Assembly: GCA_001931535.1 (NCBI GenBank) | Contig: CP016211.1 | Span: 1,268,501 to 1,332,500 of the forward strand | Length of the DNA stretch: 64,000 nt | Source: Minicystis rosea | GTDB taxonomy: Bacteria > Myxococcota_A > Polyangia > Polyangiales > Polyangiaceae | Direction: 5' to 3' | Shown here: positions 55,604 to 64,000 of the stretch, one piece after another | Layout of the letters: the number at the start of each line of letters is the position of its first letter | Numbering within the stretch: the stretch's first letter is position 1 | The notes under the pieces: generated by a model | What the model was told of the DNA's origin: nothing | Databases searched by the model: none | Seen by the model: only the letters and a program-made list of their open reading frames with translations | Position numbers and translations under genes: made by a program

Positions 55604-55795
55604 CGCGGCAGACGATACACCCATCGTCGGAGTAAACGCAGAGATTGTGCGTCATCGGAGGCAATGCCGCGGGCACGCCCTCCGATCGAGGGCTGCGGCG
55701 TGATTGGCAATCTCCGGCCCTCGGCGCTCTTCCTCGCCCGACCACTGTGATGTTACGCTCCCGTCCTGATATGTTCGGCGCACCCGGGGAGCACC

Positions 55796-58700
55796 ATGGC
55801 GGCGGATGAAGGGCAAGCTCCTGCCTCCAGTGGCGCGAAGGCCGCGGAGAGCTCCAATGTGAGGGGCGAGCCGCTCTCGGGATCGCCGGAAGCTCGATTC
55901 GAAACGAGCAGGGAAACGCCTGGAGTGGCGCCGGAAGCCACGCACCGGGAGGCGGGTGTCATCTACAACATCCAGGTCGTGAACTCGACCATCGGTGCGG
56001 TGACGGCTGGAGAACGTGCCCAGGCGAGTGGCCACATTCAGGCCTCCGACGTCAAAGCTTGGACCGATGTCGTACGGAGCATGCATGAGGGCATGGAAAG
56101 CGTGTCCATCGCGCCGCGCCCCATCGATGCGCAGGTGAATCGCCAGGGGGCACCCACAACAACCCTCCTTGCACCGAACAACCTATCGCGACGACGCGTG
56201 TTCGTCGGGCGTGAACAATCGCTGTCGATTCTCGAGAAGACATTGGAGCACGCCCAAATGGCCTCGGTCTTCGCGCTCGCGGGGACTGGCAAGACGGCGC
56301 TCGCGCTCGAGTACGCGCACCGTGCTGTGATCGGGGGAGGCTATCCAGGCGGCGTCTTCTGGGTCCTCGCCGAGGGAGCCCCGATCGACACCATGACACG
56401 TCTGGCCGCCGTGCTCCGGTCCTGCGTTCCGTCGCTCAGGGACCACTTGCCGCGGGACGCATCGGCGGAAGAGCAAGCGGAGGCGACACGCGTCGTCTTG
56501 CAGAGCCATCCTTTCCCCTCCTTGCTCGTGCTCGACAACGTGACCGAGACTGGCCTCGAGGGGTACCTGCCAGGCGGCGCCGTCCGCGTCCTCGCCACGG
56601 TGCGGGACAAAGCCTGGTCCGTGGGCGAGTCGATCGCGCTCGATCCGCTCGATGCCGGTGAGTCGCGTGCGCTCGTCAATGCTCTGGCGGGAGGGCCTGC
56701 TGGAGGCGCCGAATCCGAAGCTTGCGATCGTGTGGTCCAGCAGGCGCTCGGCGGGCTGGCGGCTGCGGTGGAGGTGGCGGCCCGGGCCGTCAAGGCGTGG
56801 GCGGGGAGCTGGATCGCTTACGAAGACTATCTGAGGAATCGGTCGGCTGTGGTGTTGGACGACGTCCGCGACCGCAGTCAGCACTATCCGCGCGGTGTTT
56901 TCGCGGCAATCGATCTGTCCATCGATAGGTGTCAGGACACGAGCCCCGAGCGGGACCTCATCGTGGGCGCTTCGATGTTTGCGCCGGACGCGGTGCCACG
57001 AGAGTGGCTCTTTGCCGTGACGGGGGTGAACACCCGCGAGGTCGAAGGTCGGAGGGCATTGGCGACGCTGCTGGGGTTGGGGCTGGTCAAGGTCGACCCG
57101 AAGACGGCAGCGCTTTCGATGCATCCTTTGGTGCAACGGAGGTTGAGGGAGAGATTCGGCGAGCATCAGTGGAAGATGCTCTCGTGCGTGAGAACATGGT
57201 TGTCGGAAACCGTCGGCCGCACGCGGGAGCAGATGCAGTTGATCGACGAGCGCCGGGCGCACATCGACGAGGCGCTGAAGGCGGCCGAGCGCCTGGGACA
57301 CGATGAAGACTGGATCGACATCGCCAATGGGCTCGCGCGACATTTTCGTTATCGAGGGAGGTATGGAGAGTCGCTCGCGCTCTCTGCCCGCGCAGTGAAG
57401 CAGGCCCGCGCGCGCGATGCGCGCGGAGACGCGTACGCGGTGAGCCTCTCCAATCAGGCGCTGGTTCTCCAAGCTCTCGGAAGAGCCGAGGAGGCGATCC
57501 CGTTGCTGGAGGAAGCCTTGCGTGTGCTCGACGACGCCGGGCACGCGGAGGACCTGCGCGTAGCCCTGGGCCGCTCGAACCTGGCCAGAGTGCTTCACGA
57601 CATCGGCGATGATGAGCGAGCGAGGTCTCTCTTCGAGTCCGTCCTCGCGATCACGGAGAAGCTCCAAGGCCCCGAACATCCAGAGGTCGCGAAGAGCCTC
57701 TCCAACCTAGCCGGCGTGTTGGCCTACATGGGTGAGACGGACCGCGCGCTGAGCTTGCTGCAGCGCGCTCGCGCCATCGCAGAGAAGCACTGCGCGCCCG
57801 ACGATCCGGGCACCGTCACGATCCTTTCGACGCTGAGTGTAGCCCTGCGTGATGCAGGCCAGGCGGACGAGGCGTTGCTCCTCGCCGAGCGTGTCCTCGA
57901 GACCGAGGAGAACACCTATGGGCTCCACCACCCCAAGGTGGCCAAGGGCCTGTTGCGGCTTGCCAGCGCGCTCCGGGATGTGGGCCGGCCGGCGGAGGCT
58001 CGACCTCTCCTGTTGCGCGCACAGCAGATCGCCGAGAGCACCTTCGGCGCCGATCAGGAGCAGCTAGCCGGCGTTCGGGAGAGGTTCGGCGCGCTGCTCC
58101 GGAACCTCGGGGAGGTGGCGATCGACGACGACGAAACGGTCGAATTGCCACGGAATGCTCTGTTGCATTTCTTCGACGAGCTCACTCGCGTCACACACGT
58201 GGTGCAGCCGCAGCCGGGGGGCGACGCTCCCCGGAGCACGACGGACTGCCTGGTGGTGATCTACTCCAAGGAGCCGACGCTTCTCGGGAAGCGGTTCGTT
58301 CTGGAGAACAACCCCACCCGCGTCGGCCGCGGTGCCGACAACCATATCCTGCTCGACGGCGACGCAGTGTCGCGGCGCCACGCCCATTTCGAGCAGCGCG
58401 GGCCAGGCTGGGGCGTCGCCGATCAGGGCAGCACCAACGGCACGTATTGCAATGACGAGCAGATCTCGCGCGACGTGGTGTTGCGCAACGGCGACCGGGT
58501 GAAGATCGGGCCGACGATCTTCAAGTTCCTCTCCGGCGCCGACGTCGAAGCGCAGTACCACGAAGAGATCTACCGAATGACCATCATAGATGGTCTCACG
58601 CAGATCCATAACAAGCGATACTTCTACGAGGCGCTGGAGCGCGAGATCCTCCGCGCCCGCCGGCACGAGCGGGGTTTGGCGATCCTGCTGTTCGACATCG

Positions 58701-59065
58701 ATCACTTCGAGCGCATCAACGAGGTGCATGGGCATCTCGCGGGCGACTTCGTGTTGAAGGAGCTCGCGCGCATCGTGCAGGCGCGCATTCGCAGGGACGA
58801 GGTCTTCGCGCGCTACGGCGGTGAGGAGTTCTCGATCATCCTGCCCGAGACGTCCCTCGAGGGCGCCGTCGCGCTCGGCGAGACGCTGCGGCAGAAGGTG
58901 AGCGAGCACGTCTTCGTGTTCCAGGAGGACGTCATCAAGGTGACCATCAGTGTCGGCGCGACCCTCTTGAAAGACAGCGATCGCATCGGGAACGATCTCA
59001 TCAAGCGGGCGGACGGAAGGCTCTCCTTCGCGAAGGACAACGGACGGAATCGCGTCTGCGCGTGA
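55796..59065 (+). CDS. STAND NTPase-TPR-FHA-GGDEF fusion (predicted diguanylate cyclase)
   Basis: A 1089-residue protein. The N-terminal 120 residues include VIYNIQVVNSTIGAVTAGER, a Gly/Asn-rich strand motif. The NTPase (about 130-400) has P-loop ALAGTGKTALA near 163 and LLVLDNV, and looks like an NB-ARC/STAND ATPase. Residues 480-780 are TPR repeats (LSNQALVLQALGRAEEAIPL and similar). An FHA domain (about 820-917) has VGRGADNHILLDGDAVSRRHA and GSTNGTY. The C-terminal GGDEF domain (from about 925) has an active-site GGEEF at about 1008 and an I-site-like RRDE. Likely c-di-GMP synthesis controlled by ligand-driven oligomerisation and phosphothreonine binding; inferred from domains. Confidence 0.88.
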   Translation: MAADEGQAPASSGAKAAESSNVRGEPLSGSPEARFETSRETPGVAPEATHREAGVIYNIQVVNSTIGAVTAGERAQASGHIQASDVKAWTDVVRSMHEGMESVSIAPRPIDAQVNRQGAPTTTLLAPNNLSRRRVFVGREQSLSILEKTLEHAQMASVFALAGTGKTALALEYAHRAVIGGGYPGGVFWVLAEGAPIDTMTRLAAVLRSCVPSLRDHLPRDASAEEQAEATRVVLQSHPFPSLLVLDNVTETGLEGYLPGGAVRVLATVRDKAWSVGESIALDPLDAGESRALVNALAGGPAGGAESEACDRVVQQALGGLAAAVEVAARAVKAWAGSWIAYEDYLRNRSAVVLDDVRDRSQHYPRGVFAAIDLSIDRCQDTSPERDLIVGASMFAPDAVPREWLFAVTGVNTREVEGRRALATLLGLGLVKVDPKTAALSMHPLVQRRLRERFGEHQWKMLSCVRTWLSETVGRTREQMQLIDERRAHIDEALKAAERLGHDEDWIDIANGLARHFRYRGRYGESLALSARAVKQARARDARGDAYAVSLSNQALVLQALGRAEEAIPLLEEALRVLDDAGHAEDLRVALGRSNLARVLHDIGDDERARSLFESVLAITEKLQGPEHPEVAKSLSNLAGVLAYMGETDRALSLLQRARAIAEKHCAPDDPGTVTILSTLSVALRDAGQADEALLLAERVLETEENTYGLHHPKVAKGLLRLASALRDVGRPAEARPLLLRAQQIAESTFGADQEQLAGVRERFGALLRNLGEVAIDDDETVELPRNALLHFFDELTRVTHVVQPQPGGDAPRSTTDCLVVIYSKEPTLLGKRFVLENNPTRVGRGADNHILLDGDAVSRRHAHFEQRGPGWGVADQGSTNGTYCNDEQISRDVVLRNGDRVKIGPTIFKFLSGADVEAQYHEEIYRMTIIDGLTQIHNKRYFYEALEREILRARRHERGLAILLFDIDHFERINEVHGHLAGDFVLKELARIVQARIRRDEVFARYGGEEFSIILPETSLEGAVALGETLRQKVSEHVFVFQEDVIKVTISVGATLLKDSDRIGNDLIKRADGRLSFAKDNGRNRVCA

Positions 59066-59126
59066 GGCCGGTCCCGGTCGACTGGGCAGCAGATGCTGCG
59101 GTGGGGGCAAGCAGCGTGTAGAAGGG

Positions 59127-59675
59127 ATGGGAGAGGTTGAGGTGCCGGTCGTTCCACACCACCAGATCCTTCGTCTTCACACCGCAGCTGTTGCGGTCGG
59201 ACTCACCGCCACCCGCGACGAGCTGATGGCCGGCCTCGATCAGGGCCTGGTCGCGACGTTCCCTCGCGCCGCCAACGCCGCCGCGCAGCTCCTCGGCGAC
59301 CTCAACCGCCTGAACGACATCGGTCAGCTTTCCGATGGTTCGATGCCCCTCCGGACCTGGCTGGACAACGCCCTGGCGCTCTGTGGCCCCGTGAGCCAGG
59401 CCCAGGTCTTCAGGGAGGTGCTGACCCTGCTTTCAGCTTCGAGAGCGTCAGGGATGGCTCCTCCTTCGCCCTCGATGGCTCCGGCACCGGCAGCGGCGGG
59501 AGGCTCGACCTTCAACATCAACATCCAGGGCGGGACCATCGGGAGCCTCGCCGTGGGCGATGGGGCCACGAGCAACGGCCGGGTCGAGGTGCGCCGAGCC
59601 TCGGGAGAGGAGCCCGCGACAAGCTCGATTGCGAGCGGCTCACTTTCTCCCCCGGCCTCCAGTCGGTCTACCTGA
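59127..59675 (+). CDS. short protein with effector-associated-type domain and shared strand motif, probably truncated
   Basis: A 182-residue protein. Residues 27-105 (TRDELMAGLDQGLVATFPRA, then PLRTWLDNALALCG) form a small helical domain of the kind placed ahead of effector domains in bacterial conflict and signalling proteins. Residues 127-155 carry FNINIQGGTIGSLAVGDGA, the same motif as the STAND-GGDEF protein just upstream. The frame then ends, while a different frame continues with DKLDCERLTF and VYLSYTAADESL, which resembles the start of a TIR-type domain. The gene is probably a frameshifted remnant. The start is uncertain, as the Shine-Dalgarno directly abuts the ATG. Confidence 0.6.
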   Translation: MGEVEVPVVPHHQILRLHTAAVAVGLTATRDELMAGLDQGLVATFPRAANAAAQLLGDLNRLNDIGQLSDGSMPLRTWLDNALALCGPVSQAQVFREVLTLLSASRASGMAPPSPSMAPAPAAAGGSTFNINIQGGTIGSLAVGDGATSNGRVEVRRASGEEPATSSIASGSLSPPASSRST

Positions 59676-60086
59676 GCTACACCGCTGCTGACGAGTCACT
59701 CGGTGTCGGCGCAGTCATGTGGTTGCACAAGAGGGCAGTCGAGCGGCGCATTCTCATCGCGCTCCCAGCTGCGAAGCGGATCGCAGGGCTCGCCACGTGC
59801 GAGCGCGCGTCTCATCGTCAGGGTTTCAACAGCTCTCCACGAAGGACGGGCACGCATGCTGCTTTCCGGCGCGCCGTGCTGGCTTGCTGCATAGCAATGA
59901 TCGCGGTGCCGTACTGCGATGGGGTGGTACGTCCATGGCAACGCGATCATGGGTTGGGCAAGGCGCCTATGCACGCGGGCACCAACCTCGGGCGAGCATC
60001 GCAGCCCAGATCGGTTTAGTCTCGAGGCGAGATGGCTGCGCGCGGCGCTCGGGCCGTCCTCGCTTCCTTCACCCTCGGAGGTCCTC
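59676..60086. other. gap with possible remnant of the preceding gene
   Basis: No intact gene. The first ~60 bases in a shifted frame continue the preceding protein (VYLSYTAADESL...), and beyond 59790 nothing convincing is readable. A GGAGG at the right end serves the gene at 60087. Confidence 0.45.
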
Positions 60087-61844
60087 ATGCATCGGATATT
60101 ACCGGCGCTCCTGGTCGCTTCCTGTTTGGTTCCGGGATGTGCCAACGAAATCCCGCAGCTTCCGCTGACGAAGACGCGGGCGATCACGGGCGGCACCCTG
60201 GCCATCACCCAAGACGGTATCGCCGTCGCCGCCGACACGGATCGTGACGTCGTCTCGGTGGTCGACCTCGACGCGCAAGCCGTCACGCCGATCAAGCTCA
60301 CCGCGGGCGACGCGCCGGGGCGCGTGGTCATCGATGCCGCGGGGCGCGCCCATGTCGTGCTGCGGCAGGCCGGCGCGGTGGCCACGATCGACACGCGATC
60401 GGCGGCGATCCTCGATCGCCGAGAGGTGTGTCCCGCGCCGCGCGGCATTGCGTACGACGCTGCCCACGATGTCGTGCACGTCGCCTGCGCGGGTGGAGAG
60501 CTCGTCACGCTGCCGGCGGCCGGCGGGCCATCGACGCGAAGCGTTCGCCTCGATCGCGACCTGCGCGACGTCGTGGTCCAGGGCGACACCCTCCTCGTCA
60601 GCCGCTTCCGATCGGCGGAGCTGCTCGCGGTCAGCGCGGTCGGCAACGTCCTCCAACGTCGATCACCGCTGCAGACGACTGGGAGCTTCGACAACACGGT
60701 GGCCTCTCAGCCTACCGTGGCGTGGCGCACGCTCGCGCTCCCCAGCGGCGAGATCGCGATGCTGCACCAGCGGGCCACCGCGACCTCGGTCGGCACCGAC
60801 ACCGGCGCTTACGGTTGGGGGAGCAATTGCGGAGGAGGGATCGTCGAGTCCACCGTCACGTTCTTCGACGGCAACGGGAACTTGGGCAGCGACCTCCCCA
60901 TGCCGGAGCTGGGCTTCGAGACCGTGCTCGCGGTCGACATCGCCGCGGATGATGCGGGCAACCTCGGCGTCGTCTCGGCGGGCACCGCGCAGGTGAGGTT
61001 CATCGGCACCCGGGCGCAGCTCGAGAGCTCGGCCACGACCGACGGATGCTCGGTCTTCTTCGACGATAGCGGCAGCGAGACCATCTCCCTCGACGTCACG
61101 CCCACCGCGATCGCGACGTGGCGGGGCCGTTGGTTCGTCCAGGCCCGGGAGCGCCCCGAGATCATCGAGGTCGGCGCCCGCAGCGTGCTCTCGACGATCG
61201 AGCTCGATGGTCCCGTCCTCGGCAACGCGGGCGACGTCACCTTCCACGCGAGTTGGAACGGCGTCGCGTGCGCAGGGTGTCACCCGGAGGGCGGTGACGA
61301 CGGCCACGTGTGGTTCTTCGACGGCATAGGCGCGCGGCGGACGCAGAACCTCACCGGCGGTCTGATGCACCGGGCGCCGTTCCACTGGCGCGGCGAGCTG
61401 CCCGACCTCGATGCCCTCGTGAACGAAGTGCTCATCGAGCGCATGCAAGCGAACCTGGGTGCCGGCCCCGCGATTTCGCAGCTCGGCAGATGGCTCGACG
61501 CCCTACCGGCAAACCCTCCGTCCCCGACCGGGACGCCCGAGCAGATCGAGCACGGGAAGCAGCTCTTCCACGATCCGCTCGTCGGCTGCGCGGGCTGCCA
61601 CGCCGGGCCGTACCTCACCACCAATGAGCGCCTGGACGTCGGCACGGGGAAGACCATGAAGGTGTCGAGCCTCGTGGGCATCTCCGCCCGCGCCCCGTTC
61701 TTCCACGACGGCTGCGCGACGACGCTCGAAGAACGCTTCGATGCGAGCAAAGCGTCCTGCAACGGAGGTGACCAGCACGGCCAGACCTCCCAGCTCGGGC
61801 CGGCGGACATCCACGATCTGATTGCGTATCTCGAGACCCTGTAA
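60087..61844 (+). CDS. di-haem cytochrome c lipoprotein
   Basis: A 585-residue predicted lipoprotein (LVPGC, Cys18). The N-terminal ~370 residues have propeller-like repeats (ITQDGIAVAADTDRDVVSVVDLD, IDAAGRAHVVLRQAGAVATID). The C-terminal part has two haem c motifs, CAGCHPEGG and CAGCHAGPY, plus GISARAPFFHDG, as in di-haem peroxidase-like proteins. It has the same overall plan as the protein at 14890-16929, so these are two members of one surface-redox family. GGAGG precedes the ATG. No partner gene adjacent. Confidence 0.85.
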   Translation: MHRILPALLVASCLVPGCANEIPQLPLTKTRAITGGTLAITQDGIAVAADTDRDVVSVVDLDAQAVTPIKLTAGDAPGRVVIDAAGRAHVVLRQAGAVATIDTRSAAILDRREVCPAPRGIAYDAAHDVVHVACAGGELVTLPAAGGPSTRSVRLDRDLRDVVVQGDTLLVSRFRSAELLAVSAVGNVLQRRSPLQTTGSFDNTVASQPTVAWRTLALPSGEIAMLHQRATATSVGTDTGAYGWGSNCGGGIVESTVTFFDGNGNLGSDLPMPELGFETVLAVDIAADDAGNLGVVSAGTAQVRFIGTRAQLESSATTDGCSVFFDDSGSETISLDVTPTAIATWRGRWFVQARERPEIIEVGARSVLSTIELDGPVLGNAGDVTFHASWNGVACAGCHPEGGDDGHVWFFDGIGARRTQNLTGGLMHRAPFHWRGELPDLDALVNEVLIERMQANLGAGPAISQLGRWLDALPANPPSPTGTPEQIEHGKQLFHDPLVGCAGCHAGPYLTTNERLDVGTGKTMKVSSLVGISARAPFFHDGCATTLEERFDASKASCNGGDQHGQTSQLGPADIHDLIAYLETL

Positions 61845-61860
61845 CGTCGACGAAGCACAG

Positions 61861-61887
61861 GAAGGCTGGTGCCAAACACCAGCCTTC
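61861..61887. terminator. 11-bp perfect hairpin after the di-haem gene
   Basis: GAAGGCTGGTG and CACCAGCCTTC form a perfect stem with a 5-base loop, 16 bases after the stop. No T run; likely terminator of the plus-strand gene, possibly also of the convergent gene at 62025. Confidence 0.75.
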
Positions 61888-62024
61888 CTCGCGCACCCGT
61901 CGGGATTGGGTCCTTTCTCACCACGATAGACCCCAATCGGATGCGCTGCCCGCCTCCTTCACACGGCTGCTGACTATGTCCGTGAACGCGTGTCTCGATG
62001 CGACGCGAGTCCCCGCCGTGTGAA

Positions 62025-62564
62025 TCAGAAGTTGACGCCGCCGTAGGCGTTGAAGCGATACACGGGATACGGCCCGCCGGTGCCGAACTGGATAGGCATG
62101 TTGAACGGCTCGGCGCCCACGTTGATGCGGCCGTCGAGGAGCACGTACTTCACACCCACCGCGGGCGCGACGACGAATGCGTTGGCGGTCGCTCCCGAGA
62201 CGTCGAGGTGCGAATAGCCGGCCGTCACGCGCGGGTAGACGTAGAGGTTCTTGATGAGCTGAAAGTCGTACTGGAAGCCGGCGGCCACCGAGATCACCGT
62301 GTAGTCGCCGAACTGGAACTGCGGCGCGAGGATGACGTAGCCCGACTTGCCGATGACGGCGTAGCCGGCGTCCAGCTCCAGCACGAACTGCTTGGCGCCG
62401 CCGGTGTTCGTGTAGAAGCCACCACCGAGCTTGGCATTGACCATCCACGGCCCGGACTTCTGGACGTCGTCGGCGCGCGCCTCACGGGCGGCGCCGAGGG
62501 TGCACAGCGCCGCGGTCAGGGCGGCGGGGACGAGGAAGCGACGGGCGGCGAAACGAGCGGACAT
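62025..62564 (-). CDS. small outer-membrane beta-barrel-like protein
   Basis: A 179-residue protein with a signal peptide (FLVPAALTAALCTLGAAREARA) and alternating strands: AKLGGGFYTN, FVLELDAGYAVIG, GYVILAPQFQFGDYTVISVAAGFQYDF, VYPRVTAGYSHLDV and a terminal FNAYGGVNF ending in Phe. This is the pattern of an eight-stranded outer-membrane barrel. Function unknown. GGAGGG lies ahead of the ATG at 62564. Confidence 0.8.
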   Translation of the reverse strand: MSARFAARRFLVPAALTAALCTLGAAREARADDVQKSGPWMVNAKLGGGFYTNTGGAKQFVLELDAGYAVIGKSGYVILAPQFQFGDYTVISVAAGFQYDFQLIKNLYVYPRVTAGYSHLDVSGATANAFVVAPAVGVKYVLLDGRINVGAEPFNMPIQFGTGGPYPVYRFNAYGGVNF

Positions 62565-62714
62565 GGAACCCTCCTGCGATGCCTCGATGCTCGAGGCTCA
62601 CGTTTCGAAGACGCAGGCAGTGGCTCCCCGTAACAAAGAAAAGTGATCATGCCGGACGCTTCGGAGGGGGAGAGCCCAGTTCGTCGTCCTCGATGGGGGA
62701 AATGCCGTTGGGGG

Positions 62715-63674
62715 TCAGGGCGCCGGCGACGTGACCGAGCGCTGCTCGCTCTCCATCGTCATCTCCATGGAGACCTGCTTGTCGCCCGCCGGGATCGTCA
62801 TCTGGAAGCTCCCACGCATCCGCATCGAGGACTCGCCGTGACGCTTCGTGAGGTCCTCGGGGAAGGTGCCATGAAAGCGCCCCTCGAACGTGCTCCGCTG
62901 AATGCGCGTGCCCGGCGGAAGCGCCGCCAGCGCGACGTCGCGCATGTTCATCTCGGCCGCGACCTCCAGCATGGTCTCGCCCCCGACACGCTGCACGCCG
63001 ACGAGCTTCGTCCACCCCTGAAAGCTCGCGGGCGCGACGCGCACGCCCGCCGAGGCCAGGTCGGCGATGGCGAGCCGGCTGTCGACCGGCCAGCGATCGC
63101 CCACGGCCTTCCGCTCGCGGGTCCCGAAGACTTCGTCGTCCGTGACGTTGGAGACTGTGGTGCTGAGCGCCTCCCTGAGCGCTTTCTCCGCGTCCTCCCC
63201 CAGCGTACCCCGATCCACGCGGAGCGTGCCCTTCTCCTTGCCGCGGTCGATCGTCACCACGCGCCCCGCGGGCAGCACCTCCCGTGCGCCCGAGGGCGTA
63301 TCGATCGTCAGCCGCTCGATGGTGTACGCAGTGCTCACGTCCTTGCCGATCTCGTTCACGGCGAGCACGCGTGTCGTCGCTTCCAGCCTCACGTGGATCT
63401 CCTCCACCTCGTCGCGCACGACGCGTTCCTCGTCGCGCACGACCATCTTGCGCACGGACGACGCAGTGGCGGAGAGGTGTTGCCGATCCCCGACCTGCCG
63501 CGGCCGATGCATCCGAATGGCATAGGTCTGCGACGCCTCCACGGGCGGCGCGGGCGGCGCTGCCCCCACGGCGACCACCGGCACGGCCCCGCCCGGCGAG
63601 GATGACGAGGGAGCGCCCCCACAGCCCGCGACAGCAACGAGAGAGACCAGGAGCGACGCTCGGGATGTGATCAT
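62715..63674 (-). CDS. lipoprotein of unknown function
   Basis: A 319-residue predicted lipoprotein (ITSRASLLVSLVAVAGC, Cys18). After a short Gly/Ser/Pro linker comes a soluble domain with many strands (VTIDRGKEKGTLRVDRG, SMRMRGSFQMTIPAGDK), rich in Glu, Arg and Val. No family recognised. The start at 63674 is chosen because the signal peptide begins there; the open frame upstream is Arg/Pro-rich. It lies upstream of the barrel gene in the same direction, with about 150 bases between. Confidence 0.78.
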   Translation of the reverse strand: MITSRASLLVSLVAVAGCGGAPSSSSPGGAVPVVAVGAAPPAPPVEASQTYAIRMHRPRQVGDRQHLSATASSVRKMVVRDEERVVRDEVEEIHVRLEATTRVLAVNEIGKDVSTAYTIERLTIDTPSGAREVLPAGRVVTIDRGKEKGTLRVDRGTLGEDAEKALREALSTTVSNVTDDEVFGTRERKAVGDRWPVDSRLAIADLASAGVRVAPASFQGWTKLVGVQRVGGETMLEVAAEMNMRDVALAALPPGTRIQRSTFEGRFHGTFPEDLTKRHGESSMRMRGSFQMTIPAGDKQVSMEMTMESEQRSVTSPAP

Positions 63675-64000
63675 GCGGCGCCATGATGGACGAGGGGCGT
63701 CGAAAAGCCAGTAACCGGTCACGCGACCCACGGCCCGGCGGGCGTTGGACGTGCCCACCCTGTGATGGCGACGCGGCGAGGTGAACCGAACCAACGCGGG
63801 CGATCCCAGGCTTGTGGGCAGGGCGCTCGCGCAGGGCGCCGCCCGTTCTGCGCGAGGCGTTGCGCAACTTGCGCAAGCGGGGAGAGCGCGTCGCTCCGCG
63901 GTTCTGCGGTGCTTTGGGTGAGCCGCGGTTGGCCCCTGCCTTGCTCGGTGTCGCCGCGACATCGGGGGACGCGGCCGCTCGTGGGCGGGCCGCGCGCACT
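63675..64000. other. intergenic region to the right edge
   Basis: About 326 bases with no convincing gene. At 63860-63877 two palindromes stand side by side, TTGCGCAA then CTTGCGCAAG, which may be a regulator site for the lipoprotein gene at 62715 or for a gene beyond the window. Confidence 0.4.

Overview
The window looks like chromosomal DNA of a myxobacterium, probably Polyangiales (Sorangium/Polyangium/Sandaracinus type). Base composition is very GC-rich with strong GC3. Genes are packed on both strands. Serine/threonine kinases, sigma-54 activators, surface lipoproteins with Ser/Gly/Thr linkers and multi-domain signalling proteins are abundant. This is inference from content; no rRNA gene is present to confirm it. 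I see no insertion sequence, phage, CRISPR array or replication origin. The one RNA gene found is tRNA-Val(CAC) at 42066.

Layout. 1-9.2 kb: membrane protein fragment, site-2-type protease, VOC protein, WD40 protein, an OmpR-type regulator and its histidine kinase separated by a small gene, a proline-rich secreted protein, and pyrimidine-nucleoside phosphorylase. 9.5-14.6 kb: a reactive-sulfur locus with two TauE/SafE permeases, a sigma-54 activator, a split YeeE/YedE transporter (first half frameshifted) and a persulfide-dioxygenase-like MBL protein. Palindromic TGAAAC/GTTTCA sites and a -24/-12 promoter sit at its control points. 14.7-25.8 kb: lipoproteins, a di-haem protein, a DGK1-like membrane protein, a pseudokinase, a decayed surface-protein gene, GlcD-like oxidase, RuvC, a patatin and LolA. 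26-34 kb: PrsW protease, MsrP/MsrQ, YkgJ-type Fe-S protein, a SelD that is itself a selenoprotein (in-frame UGA), a phasin-like gene and a ribbon-helix-helix/zinc regulator with three matching operators, and ChaC. 34-43 kb: lipoproteins, a MocR regulator divergent from a PNPOx-GNAT fusion, aspartate aminotransferase, and the tRNA.

43-62 kb is the accessory, signalling-rich part. An 1855-residue protein carries kinase, AAA/TPR, GAF and a second kinase domain. It is flanked by four small lipoproteins; two are about 93% identical and form 0.74-kb direct repeats 8.1 kb apart. Next come a sigma-54-type activator with an altered GAFTGA loop, an S37 peptidase, and a STAND NTPase-TPR-FHA-GGDEF fusion. 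A short broken gene after it shares the fusion's unusual glycine/asparagine motif. A second di-haem lipoprotein, a small outer-membrane protein and a lipoprotein close the window.

The strongest candidates for undescribed biology are the STAND-TPR-FHA-GGDEF protein with its truncated neighbour, the dual-kinase giant with its lipoprotein family, the ribbon-helix-helix regulon at 33 kb, and the sigma-54 sulfur regulon. Two intergenic arrays of tandem hairpins, both between convergent genes, are also unexplained.
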